A stretch of 64,000 bases of DNA from Micrococcus sp. (GTDB lineage Bacteria > Actinomycetota > Actinomycetes > Actinomycetales > Micrococcaceae). Location of the stretch: NCBI GenBank assembly GCA_029961105.1, contig JASBVO010000008.1, positions 62,001-126,000 on the forward strand. Direction: 5' to 3'. Positions 54,122-62,835 of this stretch are shown here, in pieces. The notes beneath the pieces were generated by a model, which saw only the letters and a list, made by a program, of their open reading frames with translations, did no database searches and was not told where the DNA came from. How positions within the stretch are numbered: the stretch's first letter is position 1; each line of letters starts with the position of its first letter. The position numbers were made by a program, and so were the translations under genes.

Positions 54122-55387
54122 ATGCTCATCCTGCACACCTCTGACTGGCACCTGGGCCGGTCCTTCCACGGCACCGGCCTGCTCGAGTCCCAGCGTGAGG
54201 TGCTCGCGCAGCTGGTCACGACCGTCGCCGAGCGGGGCGTGGACCTGGTGCTGGTGGCCGGGGACGTCTACGACCGGGCCCTGCCCGCGGCGGATGCCGT
54301 GGACCTGCTGGACCAGACGCTGGCCGAGTTGAGCCGGGCCGGGGCGCGCGTCGTCCTCACGAGCGGCAACCATGATTCCGCCATCCGCCTGGGCTTCGGC
54401 GGGCACCTGCTGGACGCCGCGGGCGTGCACCTGCGCACCCGCAAGGACCGGATCACCGATCCCGTGGTGCTGGAGGATCCCGACGGCGGCCAGGTCGCCG
54501 TCTACGGGATCCCCTACCTGGAGCCCCGGCAGGCCGGGCAGGAGTGGGGCGTCGCCGCGCACCACGGCGCCGTGACGGCCGAGGCCGTCCGCCGGGTCCG
54601 CGAGGACGTGGCGCAGCGGTTCGGTGCCGGAACCGACGGGGACGATGGGGACGACGGCGGCACCGCCGTGATCGTGATGGCCCACCTCTTCGCCGCCGGC
54701 GGGGCCGGATCGGACAGCGAGCGGGACATCGGCGCCTCGGCGCCGGACGAGGGTGCGGCGGCGGACGGTGCCGCGGGAGCGGACGCCGGGCCCGCCCCGG
54801 ACACGGCGGCCCTCGTCGGCACCCTCGGGCAGGTCCCGGTGACGGTCTTCGACGGCATCGACTACACCGCGCTGGGACACCTGCACGGCCGCCAGGCCAT
54901 GGCCCCGAGGGTGCGCTACTCCGGGTCGCCCTTGCCCTATTCCTTCTCCGAGGCGAACCACACCAAGGGCGGATTGCTCATCACCACGGCCGGCGGCGAG
55001 GTCACCGCAGTGGAGACCGTGGACTGGTCCGCCGGCCGGAAGCTGGCCGTGCTGCGCGGCAGGATCGACGACCTGCTGCAGGACCCCGAGTACGCCTGGG
55101 CGGAGGACCGCTGGTGCCAGGTCACCGTCACGGACCCGGTCCGCCCGCCGCAGGCCTACCAGCGGCTCAAGGAACGCTTCGAGGGGTTGCTGAACTTCGT
55201 CCTCGAGCCCGAGGGGGCGGCGGGCAGGCCTCCGACCACCTACGCGGCCCGGCTGGCGGCGGCGAAGACCGACCTGGAGGTCTGCACGGGCTTCGTCGAG
55301 CACGTGCGCCAGCGCCCCGCCAGCGAGGCAGAGGCCGGCCTGCTGCGCCTGGCCCTGGATGAGTCCCGGGCGGGAGGTGCGGCGTGA
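54122..55387 (+). CDS. sbcD: SbcCD nuclease subunit SbcD (Mre11-like)
   Basis: The 421-residue phosphoesterase is the nuclease of the SbcCD complex, which opens hairpins and processes DNA ends. The metallophosphoesterase motifs are HTSDWHLGRSF, VAGDVYDRALP, SGNHDSAIRL, VIVMAHLF and ALGHLHGRQ. Between the fourth and fifth is an acidic Ala/Gly-rich insert (about residues 200-235). The C-terminal part includes the capping region and the helices that bind SbcC. The stop overlaps sbcC by 4 bp. Confidence 0.95.
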   Translation: MLILHTSDWHLGRSFHGTGLLESQREVLAQLVTTVAERGVDLVLVAGDVYDRALPAADAVDLLDQTLAELSRAGARVVLTSGNHDSAIRLGFGGHLLDAAGVHLRTRKDRITDPVVLEDPDGGQVAVYGIPYLEPRQAGQEWGVAAHHGAVTAEAVRRVREDVAQRFGAGTDGDDGDDGGTAVIVMAHLFAAGGAGSDSERDIGASAPDEGAAADGAAGADAGPAPDTAALVGTLGQVPVTVFDGIDYTALGHLHGRQAMAPRVRYSGSPLPYSFSEANHTKGGLLITTAGGEVTAVETVDWSAGRKLAVLRGRIDDLLQDPEYAWAEDRWCQVTVTDPVRPPQAYQRLKERFEGLLNFVLEPEGAAGRPPTTYAARLAAAKTDLEVCTGFVEHVRQRPASEAEAGLLRLALDESRAGGAA

Positions 55388-58300
55388 GGATCCACCGCCT
55401 GGAGCTGCAGGCGTTCGGCCCCTTCGCCGGACGCGAGGAGGTGGACTTCGCCGTCCTCAACGACGCTGGCCTGTTCCTGCTGGACGGGCCCACGGGGGCC
55501 GGGAAGTCCACCGTGCTCGCCGCGATCTGCTTCGCCCTGTACGGCTCCGTGCCGGGGGACCGCACGCCCGAGTCCCTGGCGAGCACCCAGTCACCGATCG
55601 GCACCCGTCCGGAGGTGCTGCTGGACTTCACCGTGGGCGGGCGCCGCTTCGAGGTCCAGCGCTGGCCGAGGTACCGCCGTCCGGCGAAGCGGAAGCTCAG
55701 GGACGGGACCGGCCTGACCGAGGAGAAGGCCGGCGCCGTCCTGCGGGAGCACCGCGAGGGCCGGTGGCGCGAGGTGTCCGTGCGCGCCGATGAGATCGGA
55801 CAGCTGCTGGGCCAGGTGCTCCACCTCGATGCCGACCAGTTCATGCGGGTCGTGCTGCTGCCCCAGGGCGAGTTCGCCACCTTCCTGCGGGCGAAGTCCG
55901 CGGACAAGGAGACCCTGCTGCGCAAGCTCTTCGGCACCGGGCGGTTCGACGGCGTCGAGGACTTCCTCGCCCGCCGGCACCGCCAGCTCGAGGCCGCCGT
56001 CAGCCGTGACCGGGACCAGGTGGCCGCCGCTCGCGCGGACCTCCTCTCCTGCCTGGCGGACGGTCTCGGCGAGCTCTGGTGGGAGCCCGGCACCGCCGCC
56101 GGCAGTGATGCCGCGGGCACCGACGCCGCGGGCACCGACGATACCGGCAACGGCGACGTCGGCAGCGCGGCCGGCGCCGACGGAACGGCGCAGGGGGATG
56201 GGCCGGACACCGGGGCGGACACCCGGGCGGGCTGCCCACCCCACGACTGGACGGACGAGGAACTGGGCGACCGTGGCACCGTGGCCATCGACGAGGCCGT
56301 GGCGGGCTCCCGTGCGGCGCGACTGCGGGCGGCCCAGGCGCTGGCGACGGCACAGGAACAGCTCGAGGACCTGACCCGGCGCCAGCAGGACCTGCGGCAG
56401 GCGGGGGCCTGGCGGGACCGGTCCGACCGGCACCGGGAACTGTCCGCGCAGGTCGCCGAGGACCGCGTGGCGCTGGAACGCCACGGCGTGGCCGTGTCCG
56501 TGGACCGCCGGGCCCGTGAGGCCGAGGCCGCCGGGGCCGCCCACCGCTCCGCGCTGGCGGCCCTGGAGGACGTCCAGGCCACCGCCCTGGAGGATGACCA
56601 CTGCTGCGCCTGGGCCGGCGAGGCGGACGAGCCGGGCATCGACGCCCGCTTCCAAGCCATGCGCCAGCGCGCGGACCGCGAACTCGACCGCCTGGCCGCC
56701 CACGAGCGGGACGCCGAACGCCTGCGCGGTCTCGATGCGGAGGCCGAGCGCCTGGAGGCGTCCATCACGGCCCTGGCCGAGCGGGCGGAGACCGCGGACG
56801 CCGAGCGGCAGGCCCTGGCCGAGGCGCGGGGTGCCCTGCAGCAGCGGGTCGAGGGGCTGGGCGCCCCCGCGGCCGGGCTCGAATTGGCCCGCGCCGCGGT
56901 GGACGAGGCCACTGCCCGCCAGGAGGCCGCGGTGGCACACCAGGGGCACCGCGCCGGGCTGGAGGCCGCACAGGACGCGTTGCGCACCGCCACGGACCGC
57001 GCCCAGGAGGCCGTGGATGCCTGGCACCAGGTGGTGGAACGCCGGCTGGCCGGTGCGGCCTCCCTGCTCGCCGCGGAACTGCGGCCGGAGGAGCCCTGCC
57101 AGGTCTGCGGATCGGTGGAGCATCCCGCGCCCGCGGAGACCGGCGGGACCGAGATCTCCGCCGAGGCCCAGGAGCAGGCCCGCCGGGAGATGGACAGGGA
57201 GTCCGGGAAGCGGCGGGCCGCCCAGGAGGCCGTGGACCGGGCCCGCGAGGCCGCGGACCGCAGCCGGCTGGCCGCCGGGGGACTGGACCCGGAGCAGGCC
57301 GCGGCCGCCGTCGTGCAGGCCACGTCCGTCCTGCAGGCGGCCGAACGGGCCGTGGCAGACCTCGCCGCGGCCCGGGCAGCGCTGGAGGAGAACGACCGGG
57401 AGCAACAGGCCCGGGAGTCCACGGTCAGCACCACCCGGCAGGAGGCCGCGGTGGCCCGCACCCGGCTCGAGGCGGCCGCGACGGAGGCCGGGCGGCTGCG
57501 CTCTGAGCTGTCCGGGATCCTCGACGGCCGGGAAAGCCTGGCCGTGCTGCGGCAGGAGCTCACTCGAGCGCGCGGGCTGGTGGACGCGGTCATCGAGGCC
57601 GCCCGGCAGGCCGCCACCGCCCGGTCGCTGGCCGACCAGGCGGCGACGGGCCTGGGCGAGGAGTTGGCCGCCAGCGGTTTCGGCTCCGTGGAGGCGGTCC
57701 GGGCGGCGCTGCTGGCCGAGGATGACGAGCGGACCCGGTCCGCCCGGGTCCGGGACTGGGACCGCGAGGCCGCAGCGCTGGCGGAGCTGGAGTCCAGTGC
57801 CGCCGTCGCCCGTGGCCGGGAACTGCTCGCCACCGGGACCGAGGCCCCCACCGACGAGGACGTGGAACGCCAGGCCGAATGCGTCGCGGCCGCCACGAGG
57901 GCGCGCGAGGACGCGGCCGAACGCGCCGGCGGGCTGGAATCGGTGCAGCGGCAGGTGCGGCGGCAGGTGGGAGCCCTGCAGGAGGTGGCCGGGCGATCGG
58001 CCGGCCAGCTCGCCGGCCTCGAGGAGGCGGAGGGGCTGCTGCGGCTGGTCCGCGGCCAGGGCGAGAACGCGCTGAAGATGACCCTGGGCAGCTACGTCCT
58101 GGCCGGTCGGCTCGAGGAGGTCGTGGCCTCGGCCACCGAGCGGCTCCTGGGCATGACGCAGGGCCGCTACGAGCTCCGGCACGATGACGCTGCCCGGGGC
58201 CGGGGGGTCCGGGGCCTGGACATCACCGTCTTCGACCGGTACACCGAGGACGAACGACCGGCCGGGACGCTGTCCGGCGGTGAGACGTTCATGGCCTCCC

Positions 58301-58569
58301 TGGCCCTGGCGCTCGGGCTGGCGGACACCGTCCAGGCCGAGGCCGGCGGGGTGGACATGGACACCCTGTTCGTGGACGAGGGCTTCGGTTCGCTGGACGC
58401 CGCGTCCCTGGCCGACGTCATGGAGGTCCTGGACGGCCTGCAGGCCGACGGCCGGACCATCGGGGTGGTCAGTCACGTGGAGCGGATGAAGCAGGACATC
58501 GGCTACCGGCTCGAGGTCCTCAAGACCCGGCAGGGCTCACACCTGCGGGTGATCGTCCCGGAGCACTGA
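55384..58569 (+). CDS. sbcC: SbcCD ATPase subunit SbcC (Rad50-like)
   Basis: The 1,061-residue SMC-like ATPase has Walker A DGPTGAGKSTVLAAI (about residue 35), two long coiled-coil arms, the zinc-hook EPCQVCGSVEHP (first Cys near residue 572) at the apex, and at the C-terminus the signature GTLSGGETFMASLALALGLAD and Walker B TLFVDEGFGSLD. A Gly/Asp/Ala-rich insertion of about 50 residues (near 235-290) interrupts the first coil. The last residues RLEVLKTRQGSHLRVIVPEH are standard. Co-translated with sbcD (GTGA overlap). Confidence 0.96.
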   Translation: MRIHRLELQAFGPFAGREEVDFAVLNDAGLFLLDGPTGAGKSTVLAAICFALYGSVPGDRTPESLASTQSPIGTRPEVLLDFTVGGRRFEVQRWPRYRRPAKRKLRDGTGLTEEKAGAVLREHREGRWREVSVRADEIGQLLGQVLHLDADQFMRVVLLPQGEFATFLRAKSADKETLLRKLFGTGRFDGVEDFLARRHRQLEAAVSRDRDQVAAARADLLSCLADGLGELWWEPGTAAGSDAAGTDAAGTDDTGNGDVGSAAGADGTAQGDGPDTGADTRAGCPPHDWTDEELGDRGTVAIDEAVAGSRAARLRAAQALATAQEQLEDLTRRQQDLRQAGAWRDRSDRHRELSAQVAEDRVALERHGVAVSVDRRAREAEAAGAAHRSALAALEDVQATALEDDHCCAWAGEADEPGIDARFQAMRQRADRELDRLAAHERDAERLRGLDAEAERLEASITALAERAETADAERQALAEARGALQQRVEGLGAPAAGLELARAAVDEATARQEAAVAHQGHRAGLEAAQDALRTATDRAQEAVDAWHQVVERRLAGAASLLAAELRPEEPCQVCGSVEHPAPAETGGTEISAEAQEQARREMDRESGKRRAAQEAVDRAREAADRSRLAAGGLDPEQAAAAVVQATSVLQAAERAVADLAAARAALEENDREQQARESTVSTTRQEAAVARTRLEAAATEAGRLRSELSGILDGRESLAVLRQELTRARGLVDAVIEAARQAATARSLADQAATGLGEELAASGFGSVEAVRAALLAEDDERTRSARVRDWDREAAALAELESSAAVARGRELLATGTEAPTDEDVERQAECVAAATRAREDAAERAGGLESVQRQVRRQVGALQEVAGRSAGQLAGLEEAEGLLRLVRGQGENALKMTLGSYVLAGRLEEVVASATERLLGMTQGRYELRHDDAARGRGVRGLDITVFDRYTEDERPAGTLSGGETFMASLALALGLADTVQAEAGGVDMDTLFVDEGFGSLDAASLADVMEVLDGLQADGRTIGVVSHVERMKQDIGYRLEVLKTRQGSHLRVIVPEH

Positions 58570-58580
58570 CGAGCGGGCGG

Positions 58581-58586
58581 TACCGT
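58581..58586 (+). promoter_or_regulatory. -10 box of a leaderless promoter for the transglutaminase-like gene
   Basis: TACCGT, six bases, then ATG at 58593. Confidence 0.5.
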
Positions 58587-58592
58587 GGAACC

Positions 58593-59462
58593 ATGCGCCG
58601 CCACGTCCGATCCACCCTGACCGTCCGGCCGTCCGAGGGGACCCGCATGGTCTTGGCCGTCGCCGTCGCCGACGCCGACGGGGTGGAGCGGGTCTCCGAG
58701 CGACTGGACGTCCGCACGCCGGGGGGACGGCTACCGGTCCGCGAGGTCCGGGACCACCACGGCGGGCGACTGCACGTGGTGGACGTCCCGGCCGGCTTCC
58801 CCGAGCCCAGTGACGCCGTCGGCTGGGAGGACGATGACGAGGCGCCCACGGTCGCGGAGGCGGGCTTCTCCACCGAGCCCCCCGAACCGGGCACCATCCG
58901 GGTGGACTATGCCTGCACCGTGGCCGGACGCGAGGCCGAGCCCGTCGGCGACGAGGCCGACCTGATCCGCTACGTGCGCCCGTCCCGGTATGCCGAGTCG
59001 GACAAGCTGTTCCCGCTGGCCGCGAGCCTGTTCAGTGACGTGCAGGGAATGGACCTGTTGCACGCCGTGGAGCGGTGGGTCAACGCCAACATCCGCTACG
59101 TGCCCGGATTCTCCCGCGGCACCGACGGCGCCGTGGACGCCTTCCTGTCCCGCCAGGGCGTGTGCCGGGACTTCGCACACCTCGTCGTGGCCCTGCTGCG
59201 GGCCCGCAACGTGCCCGCCCGCGTGGCGGCCGGCTACGCCCCGGGACTGGAGCCCATGGACTTCCACGCCGTGGCCGAGGCCTGGATGGACGGGCGGTGG
59301 CACCTGCTGGACGCCACCCGCCTCTCGGACCCGGGAACGCTGGTGCGGATCTCCACCGGGGCGGACTCCTCGGACACGGCCTTCCTGTCCACCGTGCGCG
59401 GCGGACTGTTCCTGGACCGGATCAGCGTGGACGCCGCGCTCGCCGACGGCGGGGAGGCCTAG
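58593..59462 (+). CDS. Transglutaminase-like cysteine protease family protein
   Basis: The 289-residue protein has an N-terminal beta-rich domain (RSTLTVRPSEGTRMVLAVAVADADG) and a transglutaminase core with the Cys-His-Asp triad: RQGVCRDFAHLVVALLRARNVPARVAAGY, then DFHAVAEAWMDGRWHLLDATR. Members are usually proteases or amidases rather than cross-linkers. No signal peptide is seen, so it is probably cytoplasmic. The C-terminal end overlaps the converging RND gene by 4 bp. Confidence 0.87.
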   Translation: MRRHVRSTLTVRPSEGTRMVLAVAVADADGVERVSERLDVRTPGGRLPVREVRDHHGGRLHVVDVPAGFPEPSDAVGWEDDDEAPTVAEAGFSTEPPEPGTIRVDYACTVAGREAEPVGDEADLIRYVRPSRYAESDKLFPLAASLFSDVQGMDLLHAVERWVNANIRYVPGFSRGTDGAVDAFLSRQGVCRDFAHLVVALLRARNVPARVAAGYAPGLEPMDFHAVAEAWMDGRWHLLDATRLSDPGTLVRISTGADSSDTAFLSTVRGGLFLDRISVDAALADGGEA

Positions 59463-62400
59463 GCCCCAGCGGCCTCCGTCCGGGCCCGCCGCCGCTCCAC
59501 GGCGCCCTCGACGAGCCGGTAGAGGACCGGGACCAGCAGCAGGGTGAGCAGGGTGGAGGACACCAGCCCGCCGATGACGACGACGGCCAGCGGCTGGGAG
59601 ATGAAGCCACCGTGGCCGGTGATGCCCAGGGCCATGGGGGCCAGCGCCAGGATCGTGGCCAGGGCCGTCATGACGATCGGGCGCAGCCGGTTCAGCGCGC
59701 CCTGCTGAAGCGCCGAGTCCAGCGTGTGGCCGGGCCGGCGCCGGTACTGGTTGATCAGGTCGATGAGCACGATCGCGTTGGTCACCACGATCCCGACCAG
59801 CATCAGCATGCCGATCAGTGCCGGCAGGCCCAGTGAGGTGCCGGTGAGCAGCAGCAGGGCGATGGCCCCGGTGGCCGCGAACGGGATGGAGACCAGCAGG
59901 ATCAGCGGCTGGATGAGGGACTTGAAGGTCGCGACCATGATCACGTAGACGATGGCGACGGCGGCCGCCAGGGCCAGGTACAGGTCCCGGAACGTCTCCG
60001 CCTGCTGCGTGGCGGCACCGCCGAGCTCGGCCGCCGTCCCCGCGGGCAGGGACAGCTCCTCCAGGGCGGTCCCGACGCCGGCCGAGACGGCCCCGAGGTC
60101 GTCACCGGCGGGGGTGACGGAGACGACCGCGACCCGATCGCCGTCGGAGGAGGACACCGAGGAGAGCACGTCCTGGCCGGACACCTCGGCCAGCTCGGAC
60201 AGCTCGACCGGTCCTCGTGCCGTCATGACCTCGACGTGGCGCAGCTGTTCCAGCGTGCTGATCTCCTCCGGCTCGCCGATCCGCACGGGGTAGTCGGTGT
60301 ACTGGAGGCGGACCGTGCCGGAGGGGACCGGATTCAGTGCCGCCGCGGCCTGGGCGGCGACCTCCTCCTCGGTCAGTCCGGCCTCGGCGGCCGCCCTCCG
60401 GTCCACGTCGACCTGGAACGTCGGCCGCGCCGCCGCCAGGTTCGAGGTCACCTCCCGGGCACCCTCGAGGCCGGACAGGGCCTCCACCACCCGGTCGTTG
60501 GCCTCCGCCAGCAGGTCCGGCGTCGGGGCCGAGACGGTGACCTCCACGTCGGAGGAGGTGCCGAGGCCGCCGGAGGTGGACACGGCGACGTCACCGGCCC
60601 CCTCGAGCCCGGCCAGCCGGGCGCGCGCCTGGTCGTGGATGCGCTCCTGGTCGGCGTCCGTGTCCGTGAGCACCGTGAACCGGGCTTCGTCGGAACTGCC
60701 GGTCAGCCCGGGGATGAAGCCGGCGGAGCCGGCCGTCCACTGGACGTCGAGGACCCCGTCCACCGCCGCGAGGACCGCCTCCACCCGGCCCGCAGCCGCC
60801 GTCGTGGCCTCCAGCGACGTTCCCGGCTCCTGGGTGGCCGTCACGGTGAAGGTGTTCTGCCCGGTGTTGCCCAGCAGGTTCGTGGGCACCAGGGGCACCA
60901 TGGCGGCGGTGGCCCCCAGCAGCAGCACCGCGGCGGCCAGGGTGATGACCGGGTGCCGCTGGGTGCCGCGCAGCGCGGGCAGGTAGAGGCGCTGGAGCGG
61001 TCCACGGGCGGTCACCGCCGGGGCGGAGGCCACAGGGGAGGTCACCGGGGCGGTGGACGGGACCGGGCCGGGCGCCGGTGCGTCTGCGCGCAGTGCGGCC
61101 ACGGGCGCCGTCCCGGTGGCGTGCCGGGCCGCGGACCTCCCCGCTCGCCGGCCCCGTGGATGGCGGCCCAGGAACCACCAGGACAGCACCGGGACGATCG
61201 TCAGCGCCACGAGCAGTGAGGCCAGCAGCGCGATGGTCATGGTGATCGCGAAGGGACGGAACAGCTCTCCGGCGACCCCGCCCACCAGGGCGATCGGCGC
61301 GAACACCGCCACCGTGGTCAGCGTGGAGGCCGTGATGGCGGTGGCGACCTCGCCCGTACCGGAGAGGATGGCCGTGCGCTTGTCCTCGCCGTTCGTCAGG
61401 TGCCGCTTGATGTTCTCCACCACCACGATCGAGTCGTCCACCACCCGGCCGATCGAGATGGTCAGTGCCCCGAGGGTGAGCATGTTGAGTGAGTAGTCCG
61501 AGACGCGCATGCCGATGAACGTCACCAGCAGGGACAGCGGGATGGAGATCGCGGTGACCAGGGTGGAACGCACTGAGGCCAGGAACACCAGGATCACCAG
61601 CACGGCGAACACCAGCCCCAGCAGTCCCTCCACCGCCAGCGTGTCGATCGACTGCTCGATGAACGGGGCCTGGTCGAACACCACCGTGATCGTGGCGCCG
61701 TCACCGAGGAGGGATTCCAGTTCCGGGATCAACGCGGTGATCGCGTGGGACAGGGCCACGGTGTCCGCGTCCGGGGTCTTGGTCACGGACAACCCCAGCG
61801 TGTCCACCCCGTTGGTCCGGGTCACCGAGGTCGGATCGTCGTCCCGGATCCCGACGTCGGCCACCTCGCCCAGGAGCACCGGTGCCCGGGCGGCCTGCGG
61901 GGCCGCCGGTACGCCGGAGGCGGTTCCCGGGCCGGGGCCGCTGGCGGGCTGCCCGGCCCCGTCCGGCGCGGACGGCCGGGCCGCGGCAGGCGCTTGGGCC
62001 GTGCCGGGCATTTGGGCCGTGCCGGAAGCCGAGCGGGCCGGCTGCCCGGCGTCGTCGCCGGCGGGCACCAGCACGACGTCCCGGACGTCGTCGAGGGACT
62101 CGACCGGGGCGCCGGCCTGGACCGGCAGGGTCAGGTTCCCCTCCGTGACCTGGCCGACCGGGAACAGCCCGACGTTCTCATCCAGGGCGGTGACGATGTC
62201 CCGGGTCGTCAGTCCGGCGGCGGCGAGTTGCTCCTGGTCCGGGACGACGGCGATGTGCTGGTCGGTGCCGCCGGTCACCGCGGCGCTGCGGACGCCGTCG
62301 ACCTTCTGCAGGCGCGGGGCGACGAGTCGCTCGACCTCCGAGCGCAACTCGTTGAGCTCGGTGGCACCGTCCGTGGACCCCACTGCCATGAACACCACCG

Positions 62401-62809
62401 GGAAGTCCGAGACCGACCCCGCGAACGAGCTCGTCTCGGTGCCATCCGGCAGCCGTTCGGAGACGTTGGCCACCGCCCGGTCCACCTGGGCGCGCGCCCG
62501 GTTGAGGTCGGTGCCGTACTCGAACCGCAGGGCGATCGTGTTCAGCCCCGTGGTGGAGGTGGACGTGGACGACTCCAGGCCCTCGACCGCCTGCAGGGCG
62601 GTCTCCAGCGGCTCACCGACCTGCTGGTCGACGACCTCCGGGCTCGCGCCCTGCATGACGGTGCTCACCGAGACCACCGGCAGCTCGAGCGAGGGGATGA
62701 GCTCCTGCTTGAGCTGACCGGCCACCAGCACGCCGAACACGGCGGTCAGGATCGTGACCAGGGCGACCAGGGCACGGTTGGCGAGGGAGAAGCGTGCCAG
62801 GGCACCCAT
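59459..62809 (-). CDS. RND efflux permease, AcrB/MMPL-like hydrophobe-amphiphile type
   Basis: The 1,116-residue protein has the duplicated RND layout: TM1 (NRALVALVTILTAVFGVLVAG), a large porter loop, TM2-6, then TM7, a second loop and TM8-12. The proton-relay motif VVDDSIVVVENIKRHL is in TM4, and LVTFIGMRVSDYSLNMLTLGALTISIGRVVDDS is the HAE1 signature. Residues about 255-315 of the first loop are an Ala/Pro/Gln/Gly-rich insertion (TAQMPGTAQAPAAARP). No membrane-fusion or outer-membrane partner is encoded nearby, as expected for a single-membrane cell. Substrate is unknown. Confidence 0.9.
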   Translation of the reverse strand: MGALARFSLANRALVALVTILTAVFGVLVAGQLKQELIPSLELPVVSVSTVMQGASPEVVDQQVGEPLETALQAVEGLESSTSTSTTGLNTIALRFEYGTDLNRARAQVDRAVANVSERLPDGTETSSFAGSVSDFPVVFMAVGSTDGATELNELRSEVERLVAPRLQKVDGVRSAAVTGGTDQHIAVVPDQEQLAAAGLTTRDIVTALDENVGLFPVGQVTEGNLTLPVQAGAPVESLDDVRDVVLVPAGDDAGQPARSASGTAQMPGTAQAPAAARPSAPDGAGQPASGPGPGTASGVPAAPQAARAPVLLGEVADVGIRDDDPTSVTRTNGVDTLGLSVTKTPDADTVALSHAITALIPELESLLGDGATITVVFDQAPFIEQSIDTLAVEGLLGLVFAVLVILVFLASVRSTLVTAISIPLSLLVTFIGMRVSDYSLNMLTLGALTISIGRVVDDSIVVVENIKRHLTNGEDKRTAILSGTGEVATAITASTLTTVAVFAPIALVGGVAGELFRPFAITMTIALLASLLVALTIVPVLSWWFLGRHPRGRRAGRSAARHATGTAPVAALRADAPAPGPVPSTAPVTSPVASAPAVTARGPLQRLYLPALRGTQRHPVITLAAAVLLLGATAAMVPLVPTNLLGNTGQNTFTVTATQEPGTSLEATTAAAGRVEAVLAAVDGVLDVQWTAGSAGFIPGLTGSSDEARFTVLTDTDADQERIHDQARARLAGLEGAGDVAVSTSGGLGTSSDVEVTVSAPTPDLLAEANDRVVEALSGLEGAREVTSNLAAARPTFQVDVDRRAAAEAGLTEEEVAAQAAAALNPVPSGTVRLQYTDYPVRIGEPEEISTLEQLRHVEVMTARGPVELSELAEVSGQDVLSSVSSSDGDRVAVVSVTPAGDDLGAVSAGVGTALEELSLPAGTAAELGGAATQQAETFRDLYLALAAAVAIVYVIMVATFKSLIQPLILLVSIPFAATGAIALLLLTGTSLGLPALIGMLMLVGIVVTNAIVLIDLINQYRRRPGHTLDSALQQGALNRLRPIVMTALATILALAPMALGITGHGGFISQPLAVVVIGGLVSSTLLTLLLVPVLYRLVEGAVERRRARTEAAGA

Positions 62810-62835
62810 GGGTGGTCAGGCGGGCAGCGGGCCGG

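Noticed and set aside
55591-58476. Long minus-strand open frame opposite sbcC
   Set aside because: The plus-strand frame carries all Rad50/SbcC motifs; the reverse frame has none.
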